DNA of 64,000 nt from Mesorhizobium sp. (GTDB lineage Bacteria; Pseudomonadota; Alphaproteobacteria; Rhizobiales; Rhizobiaceae), in NCBI GenBank assembly GCA_004020645.1, contig SAQL01000014.1, positions 116,073-180,072 of the forward strand. The letters run 5' to 3'. Below are positions 16,761 to 25,281 of the stretch, piece after piece. The notes beneath the pieces are model-generated. The model was given only the letters and a program-made list of their open reading frames with translations. It had not been told where the DNA came from and searched no databases. The position numbers and the translations under genes are program-made. Numbering within the stretch: position 1 is the first letter of the stretch; each line of letters opens with the position of its first letter.

Positions 16761-16843
16761 GCATTCTTCGGCTGGTGTAACGGCATGGATCCTAGGGTCT
16801 GCGCCGCGTCGCTGCGCTCCTTGCTTGCCCTAGGATGACGAAG
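16761..16843 (-). repeat. Right inverted repeat of the GIY-YIG element
   Basis: This is the 83-bp partner of the left arm in inverted orientation, with the same internal ATCCTAGGG/CCCTAGGAT type stem. Similarity stops abruptly at 16843, and on the inner side it fades a few bases before 16761, which defines the element borders. Confidence 0.9.
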
Positions 16844-16995
16844 TGGAGGGATGTTTCGGCCAATCTCCAACGTTTGCGATCTGCCACTCAGATTCGCTCA
16901 TGAAGGGGGGCTGTGGACGTTCGCTGCCGATCGGCCCAACCTGTCAAAATCACTGTGCAGAGGAACTAGCTCGGAATTGGCATTTGAACGCCGGA

Positions 16996-17295
16996 TCACG
17001 GCCGGCGGGCAGCGCCTCGTCGGCTGGCAACCAGCCTCAGCCAAGGCGCAGAATGGAAGGCGCTCATCAGCAAGTACATCATGACCATTCCGCTCAGCGG
17101 CGACGCATCTTGCGCCGCCGAGCACATCATCTCCGCATCACCGGTGACGGCCGTCAGCAGCGCCATCATTGCGAAGGTTGGCGCAGCTGCCAGGGATAGC
17201 CAGTCGGCCGCGCCGCGGGCAGCGACATTGTCGCTTGGGAAATCGGCAGATCCGTTGCCTGCGGGCGGCATCTTCTGGTTGGAGTGCAGTGTCAT
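16996..17295 (-). CDS. Small conserved membrane protein of unknown function
   Basis: This 99-residue protein has a polar N-terminus, then two hydrophobic stretches (LSLAAAPTFAMMALLTAV and SGMVMMYLLMSAFHSAPWL) separated by a short loop with one Cys, and a basic tail. It looks like a two-helix inner-membrane protein. Its stop-to-start layout places it six bases downstream of the DUF899 gene on the same strand, so the two are probably co-transcribed. I do not recognise a functional name for it. Confidence 0.65.
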   Translation of the reverse strand: MTLHSNQKMPPAGNGSADFPSDNVAARGAADWLSLAAAPTFAMMALLTAVTGDAEMMCSAAQDASPLSGMVMMYLLMSAFHSAPWLRLVASRRGAARRP

Positions 17296-17301
17296 CGAAC
17301 G

Positions 17302-18072
17302 TCAGTCCTGGCCGTACTCGTCGTGGCGGCGCCACCAGACGCCCGTCTCGTTACGCCCTCGGGGCGCGCGGTCGAGCCACTGATACATGCCCCAGAGGCC
17401 GTCCAGGCCGCGCGCATAGGTGGAATAGGCGTGGTAGACGACGCCGTCCTCGAGCACGAATGCGCTCATGCCTGGCCTCTCGCGCGTGTACGTGGCCATG
17501 TCTGTTCCGCTCATTGCAGCGAACGTCTCGGAGCCGTCGGCGGTCGTACGCGAGGGTATTTTGGCGAGAGGCGCCTCGCGGACATAGTTGTATTCGATGC
17601 CTTCATCGCGCTGCTGCTCCTCGGTGAACGAAACGTCGAAGTCGAAATTGAAGTCGCTGCCGTGTGAGGAGGCCCAGGGGAACGTCCATCCCATCCGCCG
17701 CTTGTACGCCTGCAGCTTCGCGAGCGGTGCCCGCGATACCGCCGAAAGCGTGACGTCGTGGTTGGCCAGGTGGACGACGAAGCCGTCGAATCCATCCGCG
17801 ATCGCTGAGCAGGCCGGACAGCCCGCCGTATAATCGGGCCCGAACATGAAGTGGTAGACGAGGAGCTGCGAGCGTCCCCTGAAAAGGTCCGCAAGTGAAG
17901 CGCTGCCTTCGTCGGTCTCGAATCGGTAATGCTTGTCGATCCGAACCCAAGGCAATTCCTGCCGCCGCCGCGCCACCTCGTCGCTTTGTCGCGTGAGCTC
18001 CTTCTCCGCCTTGAGCAGATCAAGTCGCGCTGCCAGCCACTCCTCACGTGTCCCGGTCCTGTGTGTCGGCAT
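17302..18072 (-). CDS. DUF899 family thioredoxin-fold protein
   Basis: The 256-residue protein begins with a helix (REEWLAARLDLLKAEKELTR) and contains the DUF899 core: LPWVRIDKHYRFETDEG, LLVYHFMFGPDYTAGCPACS with a CPAC redox-like motif, DGFDGFVVHLANHDVTLSAV, and SSHGSDFNFDFDVSF. It ends with YQWLDRAPRGRNE. The fold is thioredoxin-like and the CxxC is intact, but the biochemical role of the family is not established. A TPR-like/helix-turn-helix regulator gene starts divergently 137 bases away and may control it. Confidence 0.85.
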   Translation of the reverse strand: MPTHRTGTREEWLAARLDLLKAEKELTRQSDEVARRRQELPWVRIDKHYRFETDEGSASLADLFRGRSQLLVYHFMFGPDYTAGCPACSAIADGFDGFVVHLANHDVTLSAVSRAPLAKLQAYKRRMGWTFPWASSHGSDFNFDFDVSFTEEQQRDEGIEYNYVREAPLAKIPSRTTADGSETFAAMSGTDMATYTRERPGMSAFVLEDGVVYHAYSTYARGLDGLWGMYQWLDRAPRGRNETGVWWRRHDEYGQD

Positions 18073-18208
18073 CGTTCTTCTCCTCTATGTTCTGTCCTCT
18101 ATGTCCTGCCTCGTTGCACCGTTTTCTTACGGCGCGCTGGTTGTTGGTCCTGAGATAGATTAGGACCGGATTTCGAATGGTGAGAGTTACAAGTGTGACG
18201 GGATTCCG

Positions 18209-19429
18209 ATGGACTCGTTGATCACCGCTGCGGCGCGCGCCCTCGCAACGGGTGATCCCCTCGGTGCTTTGAAACGGGTCGCCCTGCGGGACGATGCGCC
18301 TGCGCTTGCGCTGCGCGGCATCGCGATGGCGCAGCTCGGCGATCTCGTTCGAGCAAAGGCTCTCCTCAAAAGTGCTGCGCGCGCCTTCGGTCCGAAAGAG
18401 GCCGTGGCCCGCGCGAGGTGCGTCGTCGCCGAAGCCGAGATCGCACTCGTCTCGCGCGACCTGGGCTGGCCGGCGAAGGCACTCGACGCCGCGCGGTCGA
18501 CGCTTGAAAAGCACGGCGACCACGTCAATGCCGCGCATGCGCGCAATCTCGAGGCTCGGCGCCTGCTCCTGATCGGACGCCTCGATGAGGCCGAGAGCAG
18601 GCTCGCCGGGTTCGACCCGACAACGCTCCCACCCGCGTCGAGGGCCGCCCACGAACTGGTGATTGCGGGGCTCGCGATTCGCCGCCTCCGGACCAAGGCG
18701 GCGCGCGTTGCGCTCGCGCGGGCCGAGCACGCCGCGCGCCAGGCGGACATTCCCGCGCTGACGGCCGAGGTTGAAGGCGCATCGCTCGTGATGAACACGC
18801 CCGCGGCGCGCCTGATCGCCCGTGGTGAGGAGCGCCCGCTCCTGCTTGAGGAGGTCGAAGCGCTGCTGGCGTCGGGGGCGCTCGTCGTCGACGCGTGCCG
18901 CAATGTCGTGCGTGACGCCGGCATGATCGTCTCGCTCGCGACGCGCCCGGTCTTGTTCGCGCTTGCGCGCACGCTGGGCGAAGCCTGGCCCGCGGACGTG
19001 CCGAGGAGCACGCTCGTCGCCCGCGCCTTCGGCGGCAAGCACGCCGATGAATCGCATCGCGCCCGTTTGCGGGTCGAAGTCGGCCGGCTTCGCGCAGAGC
19101 TGCGGTCACTGGCGGATGTGAGCGCGACCAAGCGAGGCTTTGCGCTTAAGCCGCGCCGCCCACGCGATGTCGTGGTGCTGGCACCGCCCGTCGACGAGCA
19201 GCATGCAGCGGTGCTCGCCTTCCTCGCCGACGGCGAGTCGTGGTCGAGCTCGGCGCTCGCAATTGCGCTCGGAGCCAGCTCGCGCACCGTGCAGCGATCG
19301 CTCGAGCAGCTTGCGGCAGCAGGCAAGGTGCAGTCGTTCGGTCGCGGGCGAGCGCGTCGCTGGATGACCCCACCCGTGCCGGGATTCCCGACAATCTTGT
19401 TACTCCCCGGCTCGCTGTCGGGCTACTAG
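18209..19429 (+). CDS. Helix-turn-helix protein with TPR-like helical N-terminal region
   Basis: The 406-residue protein is rich in Ala, Arg and Leu. Residues 1-200 form repeated amphipathic helices of TPR style (ALALRGIAMAQLGDLVRAKA, ALDAARSTLEKHGD, HARNLEARRLLLIGRLDEAE). A DNA-binding winged helix lies near the C-terminus (AVLAFLADGESWSSSALAIA then SSRTVQRSLEQLAAAGKVQS). It is divergent from the DUF899 gene and 9 bp upstream of a beta-propeller gene. This suggests a regulator of the adjacent small stress-type genes. The ligand is unknown. Confidence 0.75.
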   Translation: MDSLITAAARALATGDPLGALKRVALRDDAPALALRGIAMAQLGDLVRAKALLKSAARAFGPKEAVARARCVVAEAEIALVSRDLGWPAKALDAARSTLEKHGDHVNAAHARNLEARRLLLIGRLDEAESRLAGFDPTTLPPASRAAHELVIAGLAIRRLRTKAARVALARAEHAARQADIPALTAEVEGASLVMNTPAARLIARGEERPLLLEEVEALLASGALVVDACRNVVRDAGMIVSLATRPVLFALARTLGEAWPADVPRSTLVARAFGGKHADESHRARLRVEVGRLRAELRSLADVSATKRGFALKPRRPRDVVVLAPPVDEQHAAVLAFLADGESWSSSALAIALGASSRTVQRSLEQLAAAGKVQSFGRGRARRWMTPPVPGFPTILLLPGSLSGY

Positions 19430-19438
19430 GATAGAAGC

Positions 19439-20089
19439 ATGAAGCGATCTGCAGCCGAAGTCCTCCGCGAATATGGACCCTTTCCGGGTGTCGACCAGGT
19501 GGCTGGGGTTACGTTCGACGGTCAGAACGTCTGGTTTGCGTCCGGAGACAGACTGAACGCCTTGGATCCTGTGAGCGGGAAGGTGGTGCGCGCCATCGAT
19601 GTCGCCGCGCACGCAGGAACGGCCTTCGACGGTCAGCACCTGTTCCAGATCGCCGAAGATCGCATCCAGAAGATCGATCCCAACACTGGCCAAGTGCTGG
19701 CCACGATCCCGGCGCCAGGTGGCGGCGGCGACTCCGGGCTCGCCTGGGCCGAAGGGACACTTTGGGTGGGGCAGAATCGCGGTCGCAAAATCCATCAGGT
19801 CGATCCCCAGACAGGGGCAGTTCTTCGCACAATCGATTCCAACCGTATCGTCACAGGGGTCACCTGGATCGACGGCGAACTCTGGCACGGCACCTGGGAA
19901 GGTGGCGAGAGCGACGTCAGGCGGATAGATCCTGAAACGGGAAAGGTCCTGGAGAAGCTCGAGATGCCGCCTGGAACAGGCGTGTCGGGGCTCGAGTCCG
20001 ATGGTAGCGATCAGTTCTTCTGCGGCGGTGGAAACAGCGGCAAGGTGAGAGCCATCCGCCGGCCGAGGCGAGGCTCCACGAGCAAGTAA
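19439..20089 (+). CDS. Beta-propeller (glutamine cyclotransferase/YncE-like) protein
   Basis: This 216-residue protein is built of short repeated blades: GVTFDGQNVWFASGDRLNAL then DPVSGKVVRAID, HAGTAFDGQHLFQIAEDRIQ then IDPNTGQVLATI, SGLAWAEGTLWVGQ, and VTWIDGELWHGTW. Each has the D-P-x-T/S-G-x-V motif of PQQ-like or YncE-type propellers and of bacterial glutaminyl cyclotransferases. No signal peptide is visible, so it is probably cytoplasmic. It starts nine bases after the helix-turn-helix gene. Enzyme activity is not evident from the sequence. Confidence 0.75.
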   Translation: MKRSAAEVLREYGPFPGVDQVAGVTFDGQNVWFASGDRLNALDPVSGKVVRAIDVAAHAGTAFDGQHLFQIAEDRIQKIDPNTGQVLATIPAPGGGGDSGLAWAEGTLWVGQNRGRKIHQVDPQTGAVLRTIDSNRIVTGVTWIDGELWHGTWEGGESDVRRIDPETGKVLEKLEMPPGTGVSGLESDGSDQFFCGGGNSGKVRAIRRPRRGSTSK

Positions 20090-20355
20090 CCGATTCGGCC
20101 CTCGCGGGCGCGCTTTCCCCCTTGACGAACCGATTGGACCGCACGGCAATGAGAAGCAGTGCAAACCTGAAGCGATGGAATTGCAACTGTAGGTAGTTTC
20201 AGCTTGACAGGTGACGGCCGCCGCCAAGGCGGGTTTCTTGTCTCGGGGTTTCGGCCATCTTTCACAGGCCCGCGAAATCGAGGTTGGCGGCACGAGTTGA
20301 CCTAACCGTCAGCCATTTCCGGGAGCTTGAGGCCCGGCTAAAAAAGCGCGTTTTG

Positions 20356-20826
20356 TCAAACTGAGTTCGAAGCGCTGTTGGGCTTATCACGGCGCTCGAC
20401 GATGTAGATGTGGTCGGCCACCAGGACCACATCGCCATGCTGGTTGATCACCTCGCAGCGTTCGATGACCCGACCCGAATCCGGCCGCTTGGGGTCGTCT
20501 TCCCTGGCCGAGATGGTGGTGCGGGTCTTGATCGTATCGCCGATGAACACCGGCTTGATGAAGCGCAACCTGTCATAGCCGTAGGAAAAGGCGACCGGGT
20601 TGATGACGCTTGCCGTCAGCCCGACGCCGACCGAGAAGACCAGCGTGCCATGGGCGATGCGCTGGCCGAACGGCGTCGTCTTCATGAACTCGGCGTCCAT
20701 GTGGTGAGGAAAGAAATCGCCGGTATGGCCGGCGTGGACGACGAAGTCGGTCTCGGTAATGGTGCGCCCGCTGGTCATGCGCGACGAGCCGATCTGGTAG
20801 TCTTCGAAATAGACAGTCTGCTCCAT
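20356..20826 (-). CDS. MaoC-family (R)-hydratase/dehydratase
   Basis: The 156-residue hot-dog protein has the hydratase 2 pattern: TITETDFVVHAGHTGDFFPH then HMDAEFMKTTPFGQRIAHGT, where the D/H pair and the HGT turn line the active site. Such enzymes hydrate or dehydrate acyl-CoA or related substrates. The start at 20826 (MEQTVYFED) lies one base after the end of the Gfo/Idh gene, so it closes a four-gene minus-strand operon (dehydratase of the enolase superfamily, mutarotase, Gfo/Idh oxidoreductase, MaoC). Confidence 0.88.
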   Translation of the reverse strand: MEQTVYFEDYQIGSSRMTSGRTITETDFVVHAGHTGDFFPHHMDAEFMKTTPFGQRIAHGTLVFSVGVGLTASVINPVAFSYGYDRLRFIKPVFIGDTIKTRTTISAREDDPKRPDSGRVIERCEVINQHGDVVLVADHIYIVERRDKPNSASNSV

Positions 20827-20827
20827 G

Positions 20828-21904
20828 TCAGGGCCTCGCCGCGATCGGTGTTGCCGGCGCCGCGCTCGATTGGTAGGCGGCTTCAACCAGTGCCATCGTG
20901 TTCCAGCCGTCCTCGACGGAACTGACAAGTTCGGCATCCTCGCCTAACGCGTAGCGCTGGACATTGGCCATGCGGCCGACAAAGGCGTCCGGAAACCATT
21001 CGCCGACGAGCGGCACCGTAATCCAGCCGGAGCCGCCCTTCGGATAGATTTCAAGGATATCCGGCTCGCCGCGCGGATAGTCGAGATTGAGCCCGAGTTT
21101 GAGATAGGCGGCTCCCGCGGTGCCGCAGATGCGGAACTCGCAGGCCTGGTGTTTTCGGCCAAATTTATGATCGTGATTGATCGACAGCGCACAGCGTACG
21201 GTGTCGCCATAGTCGAGGATCGCGCTGGTGCGCGTTTGCGCAACCCTGTGATTGGGATGGCCGAGGGTCTTGGCGTGAACGCCTCTGGGATCGCCGACCA
21301 ATTGCCGGATCAGGTCGAGATAGTGGATCGAATGCATGGCGATCTCGACGCGCGGCGCCTTCAACAGGAACTCCCACAGCTGCCAAGGCGTCGCCAGCGC
21401 CAGCCAGGCGTCGAAATCGACCACGTCGCCGAGCCAACCCCTGGCGATCGCATCCTTCAGCGCCAGCATCATCGGCGCAAAGCGAAGTTGGAAATTCACC
21501 GCCGCCTTCAATTTTTTGGAGCGACAGATTCCAAGGATCTCGGTCGCCTCGGTGAGGTCGCTGCCCATCGGTTTCTGGATCAGCGCCACCGCACCGTCGG
21601 GCAACGCCCTGAGCACGCCGGCATGATGAGCCGGCGGCGTCGCCAGATCGAAGACGACGTTCTTGATCGCTGCGGCTTCCTCGACCGACCGGTAAGCGGT
21701 GACGCCCCATTCCTGCGCCAGTCTTTCCGCCTTGGCATGGTCGGGATCGAAAACCCCGGCGACCGGGAAGCCGGCTTTCGCATAGGCCGGGAAATGCGCA
21801 TCGCCGACGATCGACCCGGCGCCGAAAATCACGATCGGCCTCGGCTTCGATGGCTTCGCCCAGGACTGGGCGAGCGAGGCAGGATCGAAAACGCCATCAG
21901 TCAT
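20828..21904 (-). CDS. Gfo/Idh/MocA-family sugar oxidoreductase
   Basis: The 358-residue NAD(P)-dependent enzyme has a Rossmann N-terminus IVIFGAGSIVGDAHFPAYA, VAGVFDPDHAKAERLAQEWG, and a lysine in ALIQKPMGSDLTEA where the family usually has EKP. The second half is the alpha/beta substrate domain with a HSIHYLDLIRQLVGDP segment carrying the usual His. It probably oxidises a sugar or sugar acid delivered by the neighbouring mutarotase and dehydratase. The start at 21904 overlaps the mutarotase stop by eight bases. Confidence 0.88.
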   Translation of the reverse strand: MTDGVFDPASLAQSWAKPSKPRPIVIFGAGSIVGDAHFPAYAKAGFPVAGVFDPDHAKAERLAQEWGVTAYRSVEEAAAIKNVVFDLATPPAHHAGVLRALPDGAVALIQKPMGSDLTEATEILGICRSKKLKAAVNFQLRFAPMMLALKDAIARGWLGDVVDFDAWLALATPWQLWEFLLKAPRVEIAMHSIHYLDLIRQLVGDPRGVHAKTLGHPNHRVAQTRTSAILDYGDTVRCALSINHDHKFGRKHQACEFRICGTAGAAYLKLGLNLDYPRGEPDILEIYPKGGSGWITVPLVGEWFPDAFVGRMANVQRYALGEDAELVSSVEDGWNTMALVEAAYQSSAAPATPIAARP

Positions 21905-22226
21905 GATGGAAGACTTCGTCCATCGATGCCCACCACTCGCCTTCCCCGCGCGTCGGCAGCGGCTCCTGGCAAGGCATGCACAGCGCCCACCATTCCTGCG
22001 TCTTGGGATCGGCGGCCATCTTGGTCATGTCGGCGGCATAGTCGGTGCCGTGGTACTCGAAATAACTGAACAGCAGGTGCTCCGGCTCCTTGAGATAGAT
22101 CGAATAATTCCTGATGTTGCAGGCGGAAATCATGGCCAGCACTTCAGGCCAGACGGCAGCGTGAAGCCGCACATATTCGGCGACCTTTTCCGGCTTGAGG
22201 CCGAGCACCATTCCCATCCGCTGCAT
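21897..22226 (-). CDS. L-rhamnose mutarotase family protein (RhaM/DUF718)
   Basis: This 109-residue ferredoxin-like protein has the family's motifs: EYVRLHAAVWPEVLAMISAC with the catalytic His, NIRNYSIYLKEPEHLLFSYF with the Tyr pair, and DPKTQEWWALCMPCQEPL. Such proteins interconvert anomers of 6-deoxy sugars. It lies between the enolase-superfamily dehydratase and the Gfo/Idh gene, so the cluster probably handles L-rhamnose, L-fucose or a similar 6-deoxyhexose. The sugar itself is not determined by sequence. Confidence 0.85.
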   Translation of the reverse strand: MQRMGMVLGLKPEKVAEYVRLHAAVWPEVLAMISACNIRNYSIYLKEPEHLLFSYFEYHGTDYAADMTKMAADPKTQEWWALCMPCQEPLPTRGEGEWWASMDEVFHHD

Positions 22227-22236
22227 GTCCGGCTCC

Positions 22237-23349
22237 CTATCTTTTTATATCGGTCGTGAATTCCGCGATGCTCTTCGCCTTGACGGCGTCCCAGTCCCAG
22301 TCGATGCCGATGCCGGGCTCGTCCGGCGCCAATGCGTACCCGTTCTCGATGCGCATTTTCTTGACGGTCAGTTCGTCAAGCTGGGGAATATACTCGACAT
22401 ATCTGCCATTCTGAATGGCGCAAGTCAGGCTGACATGCAGCTCCATCAGGAAATGCGGGCAGACCGGGATGTCGAACGCCTCGGCCGCATGCGCCACCTT
22501 CAGCCAGGGCGTGATGCCGCCGATGCGGCCGACATCGACCTGCACGATCGAGCAGCCGCCTTTTTGCATATACTCGCGGAAATGCCGGATCGAGTAGAGC
22601 GACTCGCCAATGGCGATCGGCGTCGACGTCGCATTCGACAGCCGCACATGGCCGTCTATGTCGTCGGCCGGCAGCGGTTCCTCGATCCAGGCGAGGTCGA
22701 GATCGCGCAGCCGCTCCGCCCGGCGGATCGCCTCGTCGACGGAAAAGCCCTGGTTGCAGTCGGTCATGATCTCGTAGGATGAGCCGACCGCCTGGCGCAC
22801 CGCGGTCAGCCGGGCGAGATCCTCTGAGCCGTGCGGCTTGCCGATCTTCACCTTCGAGCCGCGAAAACCCTTGGCCTTGGCGGCCAGCGCGTCCTCGACC
22901 AGCGCCTCGGTCTCGATGTGCAGCCAGCCGCCTTCGGTCGTGTAGAGCGGACAGCGGTCCTTGGCGCCGCCGGCCAGCTTCCACAGCGGCAGGTTTTGCT
23001 TCTTCGCCCTGAGATCCCACAGCGCAGTATCGATGGCCGCGAGCGCGATTGCCGTGATCGCGCCGATCGTCGTGGCATGGGTGGCAAATTCGAGTTCGTG
23101 CCAGATCGCCTCGATCATGTCGGCGTCACGGCCGATCAGCCGCGGTGCAAGGTGATCGGCCAGGAGCCGCATCACCGAGGAGCCGCCGGTGCCGATCGTG
23201 TAGCTGTAGCCGGTGCCGACCGCACCGTCGGCGTCGGTGATGGTGACGATCGGAGTCTCCTGGCTGACAAAACTCTGGATCGCGTCGGTGCGCTTGACCT
23301 TCGGCACCAGGTCGACCATGCGCAGTTCGACTTTTTCGATCTTTGCCAT
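22237..23349 (-). CDS. Mandelate racemase/muconate lactonizing-family sugar-acid dehydratase
   Basis: The 370-residue enolase-superfamily enzyme has the mandelate racemase subgroup residues: SKVKIGKP (KxK general base), MTDCNQGFS (first metal Asp), DLAWIEEPL (second metal Glu), IAIGESLYS (third metal Glu) and a late PVCPHFLMELH with a candidate catalytic His. It begins right upstream of a stump of an ABC ATPase gene and leads the four-gene minus operon. By context it dehydrates an aldonate such as L-rhamnonate or L-fuconate to a 2-keto-3-deoxy acid. Confidence 0.88.
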   Translation of the reverse strand: MAKIEKVELRMVDLVPKVKRTDAIQSFVSQETPIVTITDADGAVGTGYSYTIGTGGSSVMRLLADHLAPRLIGRDADMIEAIWHELEFATHATTIGAITAIALAAIDTALWDLRAKKQNLPLWKLAGGAKDRCPLYTTEGGWLHIETEALVEDALAAKAKGFRGSKVKIGKPHGSEDLARLTAVRQAVGSSYEIMTDCNQGFSVDEAIRRAERLRDLDLAWIEEPLPADDIDGHVRLSNATSTPIAIGESLYSIRHFREYMQKGGCSIVQVDVGRIGGITPWLKVAHAAEAFDIPVCPHFLMELHVSLTCAIQNGRYVEYIPQLDELTVKKMRIENGYALAPDEPGIGIDWDWDAVKAKSIAEFTTDIKR

Positions 23350-23353
23350 GACG

Positions 23354-23479
23354 TTAACCTCGCAATGTCTGGCCCGTTTCAGCAGAAAACAGGTGGGCCT
23401 GCGACAGGTCCAGGCTCATTTTCACTCGGTCGCCGGCCTTGAGCGGTTCCCGTCGCGCCGATCCGATTTGCAGGCTTAA
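23354..23479 (-). pseudogene. C-terminal stump of an ABC transporter ATPase (UgpC/MsmX type)
   Basis: About 40 codons before the TAA at 23354-23356 read LQIGSARREPLKAGDRVKMS and then LDLSQAHLFSAETG. This is the usual TOBE-domain ending of carbohydrate ABC ATPases of the MalK/UgpC kind. The nucleotide-binding domain is absent: upstream of it lies only the IclR promoter region. It is best explained as the 3' remnant of a deleted sugar-transporter gene that once preceded the dehydratase gene in the operon. Confidence 0.7.
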
Positions 23480-23558
23480 TTCATATACAAACAAAACATT
23501 TACGAGGTCGTCAAGTTTGAAAGTTCTTTCCGGATGCAGGCCATTGTGCGTATATGAA
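23480..23558. promoter_or_regulatory. Inverted-repeat operator pair upstream of the IclR gene
   Basis: TTCATATAC (23480-23488) and GTATATGAA (23550-23558) are perfect inverted copies 61 bases apart in the AT-rich gap between the dehydratase operon and the IclR-family regulator. IclR proteins bind such spaced inverted sites, so these may be autoregulatory sites that also control the minus-strand operon. The right copy overlaps an alternative ATG (23554), which supports the downstream start at 23584. Confidence 0.6.
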
Positions 23559-23583
23559 AGTTAAAATTCACTGGGGAGTGACT

Positions 23584-24372
23584 ATGGCGGAGGACGACGA
23601 TGATGACCGTTATCGTGCCCCGGCGCTCGACAAGGGGCTCGACATCCTCGAACTTCTGGCCGGCGTCGACGGTGGCCTGACGCAAGCGGAAATCGCCAAG
23701 AAGCTCGACCGCAGCCCCAACGAGTTCTACCGCATGCTGGATCGGCTGGTGCGGCGGGGTTACGTCACGCGGCCCGACGGTGATCGTTATTCGCTGACGC
23801 TCAAGCTGTTTGGCCTGGCGCAGCTGCACGCGCCGGTGCGGCGGCTGGTTTCCTACGCGACACCGCTGATGCGTGAACTTGCCGAAACCTCGCAGCAGGC
23901 AAACCAGCTTGTCGTCTTCGACCGCGGTTCTGCTGTGGTGATCGCGCAGCAGGAGGCGCCGGACTATTGGGGCATCTCGATACGCGTCGGCTCGCATATC
24001 AGCCTTTTCGACACCGGCTCCGGGCATGTGCTGCTGGCGTTCCGCTCGCTGGAAGAGCGGCAGATGATGATCTCCGAACATCTGCGCAGCACCCACAAGC
24101 CGCCTCAATCGCCGGAATTCTTTGCCCGTCTCGAGCAAATCCGGCAACGCGGCTATGAAATGATGGCATCGATGCAGACCGCCGGTGTATTCAACCTGTC
24201 GGCGCCTGTGCTTGGCTCCGACAGCAGGGCGATCGCCGCGCTGTCGATCCCCTACATAACTCTGATCAACGCACCCAAGGCGCCCGACATTACGAGGACG
24301 ATAGAATTGCTGCTGGCGGCGACCGAAAAGCTATCGCAACTGGCGGGAGCCGCGGCCAAGCAGCCGAATTAA
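23584..24372 (+). CDS. IclR-family transcriptional regulator
   Basis: This 262-residue protein has an N-terminal winged helix (KGLDILELLAGVDGGLTQAE then KLDRSPNEFYRMLDRLVRRG) and a C-terminal GAF-like IclR effector domain (GSAVVIAQQEAPDYWGISIR, SHISLFDTGSGHVLLAF). ATG 23584 is preferred because GGGGAG lies 7-12 bases upstream. The regulator sits between the minus-strand sugar-acid operon and the plus-strand amidohydrolase gene, and probably responds to a pathway sugar acid. Confidence 0.88.
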   Translation: MAEDDDDDRYRAPALDKGLDILELLAGVDGGLTQAEIAKKLDRSPNEFYRMLDRLVRRGYVTRPDGDRYSLTLKLFGLAQLHAPVRRLVSYATPLMRELAETSQQANQLVVFDRGSAVVIAQQEAPDYWGISIRVGSHISLFDTGSGHVLLAFRSLEERQMMISEHLRSTHKPPQSPEFFARLEQIRQRGYEMMASMQTAGVFNLSAPVLGSDSRAIAALSIPYITLINAPKAPDITRTIELLLAATEKLSQLAGAAAKQPN

Positions 24373-24438
24373 ATTCTTATTTGAATGAAAAATTTCTCCG
24401 TGAGATGATCTCGAAGTTGCCAAGGAGGAGCGCCCGCC

Positions 24439-25275
24439 ATGATCTTCGACACCCATCTGCACCTGATCGACCAGTCGGCGCTGCGCTACCCCTGGCTTTC
24501 CGGCGTGCCGGCGCTCAACCGCGATTTTTCCCACGACGAATATGCAATCCAGGCTCGCCGCGCCGGCATAGAGGGCGCGTTGCATATGGAAGTCGATGTC
24601 GATCCCGCCGACATTGAAACCGAGACCAGCCATGTGAAAGCGCTGTCACATCAGAAGGACAGTTTGCTGCGCGGGGCAATCGCCTCCTGTCGTCCGGAAG
24701 AGCCGGGCTTTGCCGCCTATATCGAGCGCCAGCGCGCCGATCCCTTCGTCAAGGGTTTTCGCCGTGTGCTCCACGTCATGCCGGACGAGCTTTCGGAAGG
24801 CGCGCTGTTTCGGGAAAACATCAAACGGCTTGCCGGCACGCAATTGACCTTCGATCTCGTCGTCCTGCCGCACCAAATCCCCAAGGCGATTGCACTCGCC
24901 GATCTCGCGCCGGACGTGCAGTTCGTGCTCGACCATTGCGGCGTGCCCGACATCAAGGGCAGCAGTGAGCATCCCTGGCGCGAGCATATGGCGGAGATTG
25001 CGCGCCGCCCAAACGTCGTCGGCAAAATTTCCGGTGTGGTCGCCTATGCGGACACTGGATCGTGGACTGTCGAAACGCTGCGTTCCTATGTGGAGCACAC
25101 CATCGAATGCTTCGGCTGGGACCGCGTCGTGTGGGGCAGCGACTGGCCGGTCTGCACGCTTGGCGGCGGGCTTGCGACCTGGGTGGCGGCGACGCACGCG
25201 CTGCTTGCCGGTGCAAGCATCGATGAGCGGCAAAAGCTGCTCTCCGGCAATGCGAAGCGGCTTTGGAGCTTGTAA
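24439..25275 (+). CDS. Amidohydrolase-2 family lactonase-like protein
   Basis: The 278-residue TIM-barrel protein of the COG3618 type begins MIFDTHLHLID (HxH metal ligands), contains FVLDHCGVPDIKG and the final metal Asp in WGSDWPVCTLGG. Family members include L-fucono-1,5-lactonase and L-rhamnono-lactonase, which hydrolyse sugar lactones. It follows the IclR gene by 66 bases on the same strand and complements the mutarotase/dehydratase operon. I infer it opens the aldonolactone formed by the sugar dehydrogenase. Confidence 0.87.
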   Translation: MIFDTHLHLIDQSALRYPWLSGVPALNRDFSHDEYAIQARRAGIEGALHMEVDVDPADIETETSHVKALSHQKDSLLRGAIASCRPEEPGFAAYIERQRADPFVKGFRRVLHVMPDELSEGALFRENIKRLAGTQLTFDLVVLPHQIPKAIALADLAPDVQFVLDHCGVPDIKGSSEHPWREHMAEIARRPNVVGKISGVVAYADTGSWTVETLRSYVEHTIECFGWDRVVWGSDWPVCTLGGGLATWVAATHALLAGASIDERQKLLSGNAKRLWSL

Positions 25276-25281
25276 GCGGCT

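Larger units (their letters stand above)
16318..16843. mobile_element. Small GIY-YIG element bounded by 84-bp inverted repeats
   Basis: A 526-bp unit consists of two long near-perfect inverted terminal repeats (16318-16401 and 16761-16843) and, between them, a single gene for a GIY-YIG nuclease domain. It sits in the intergenic space after the ehu operon and interrupts no gene. No transposase is present. The nuclease is the only candidate for mobilising it, by analogy with other families where a single endonuclease gene sits among palindromic repeats. Mobility is an inference; the structure is directly visible. Confidence 0.7.

Noticed and set aside
16318..16843. CRISPR-like or tRNA-like interpretation of the repeats
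   Set aside because: There are only two copies in inverted orientation and no spacer series, Cas gene or cloverleaf.
16709..16870. N-terminal extension of the GIY-YIG protein
   Set aside because: The extra 54 residues are encoded by the inverted repeat and lie outside the nuclease fold.
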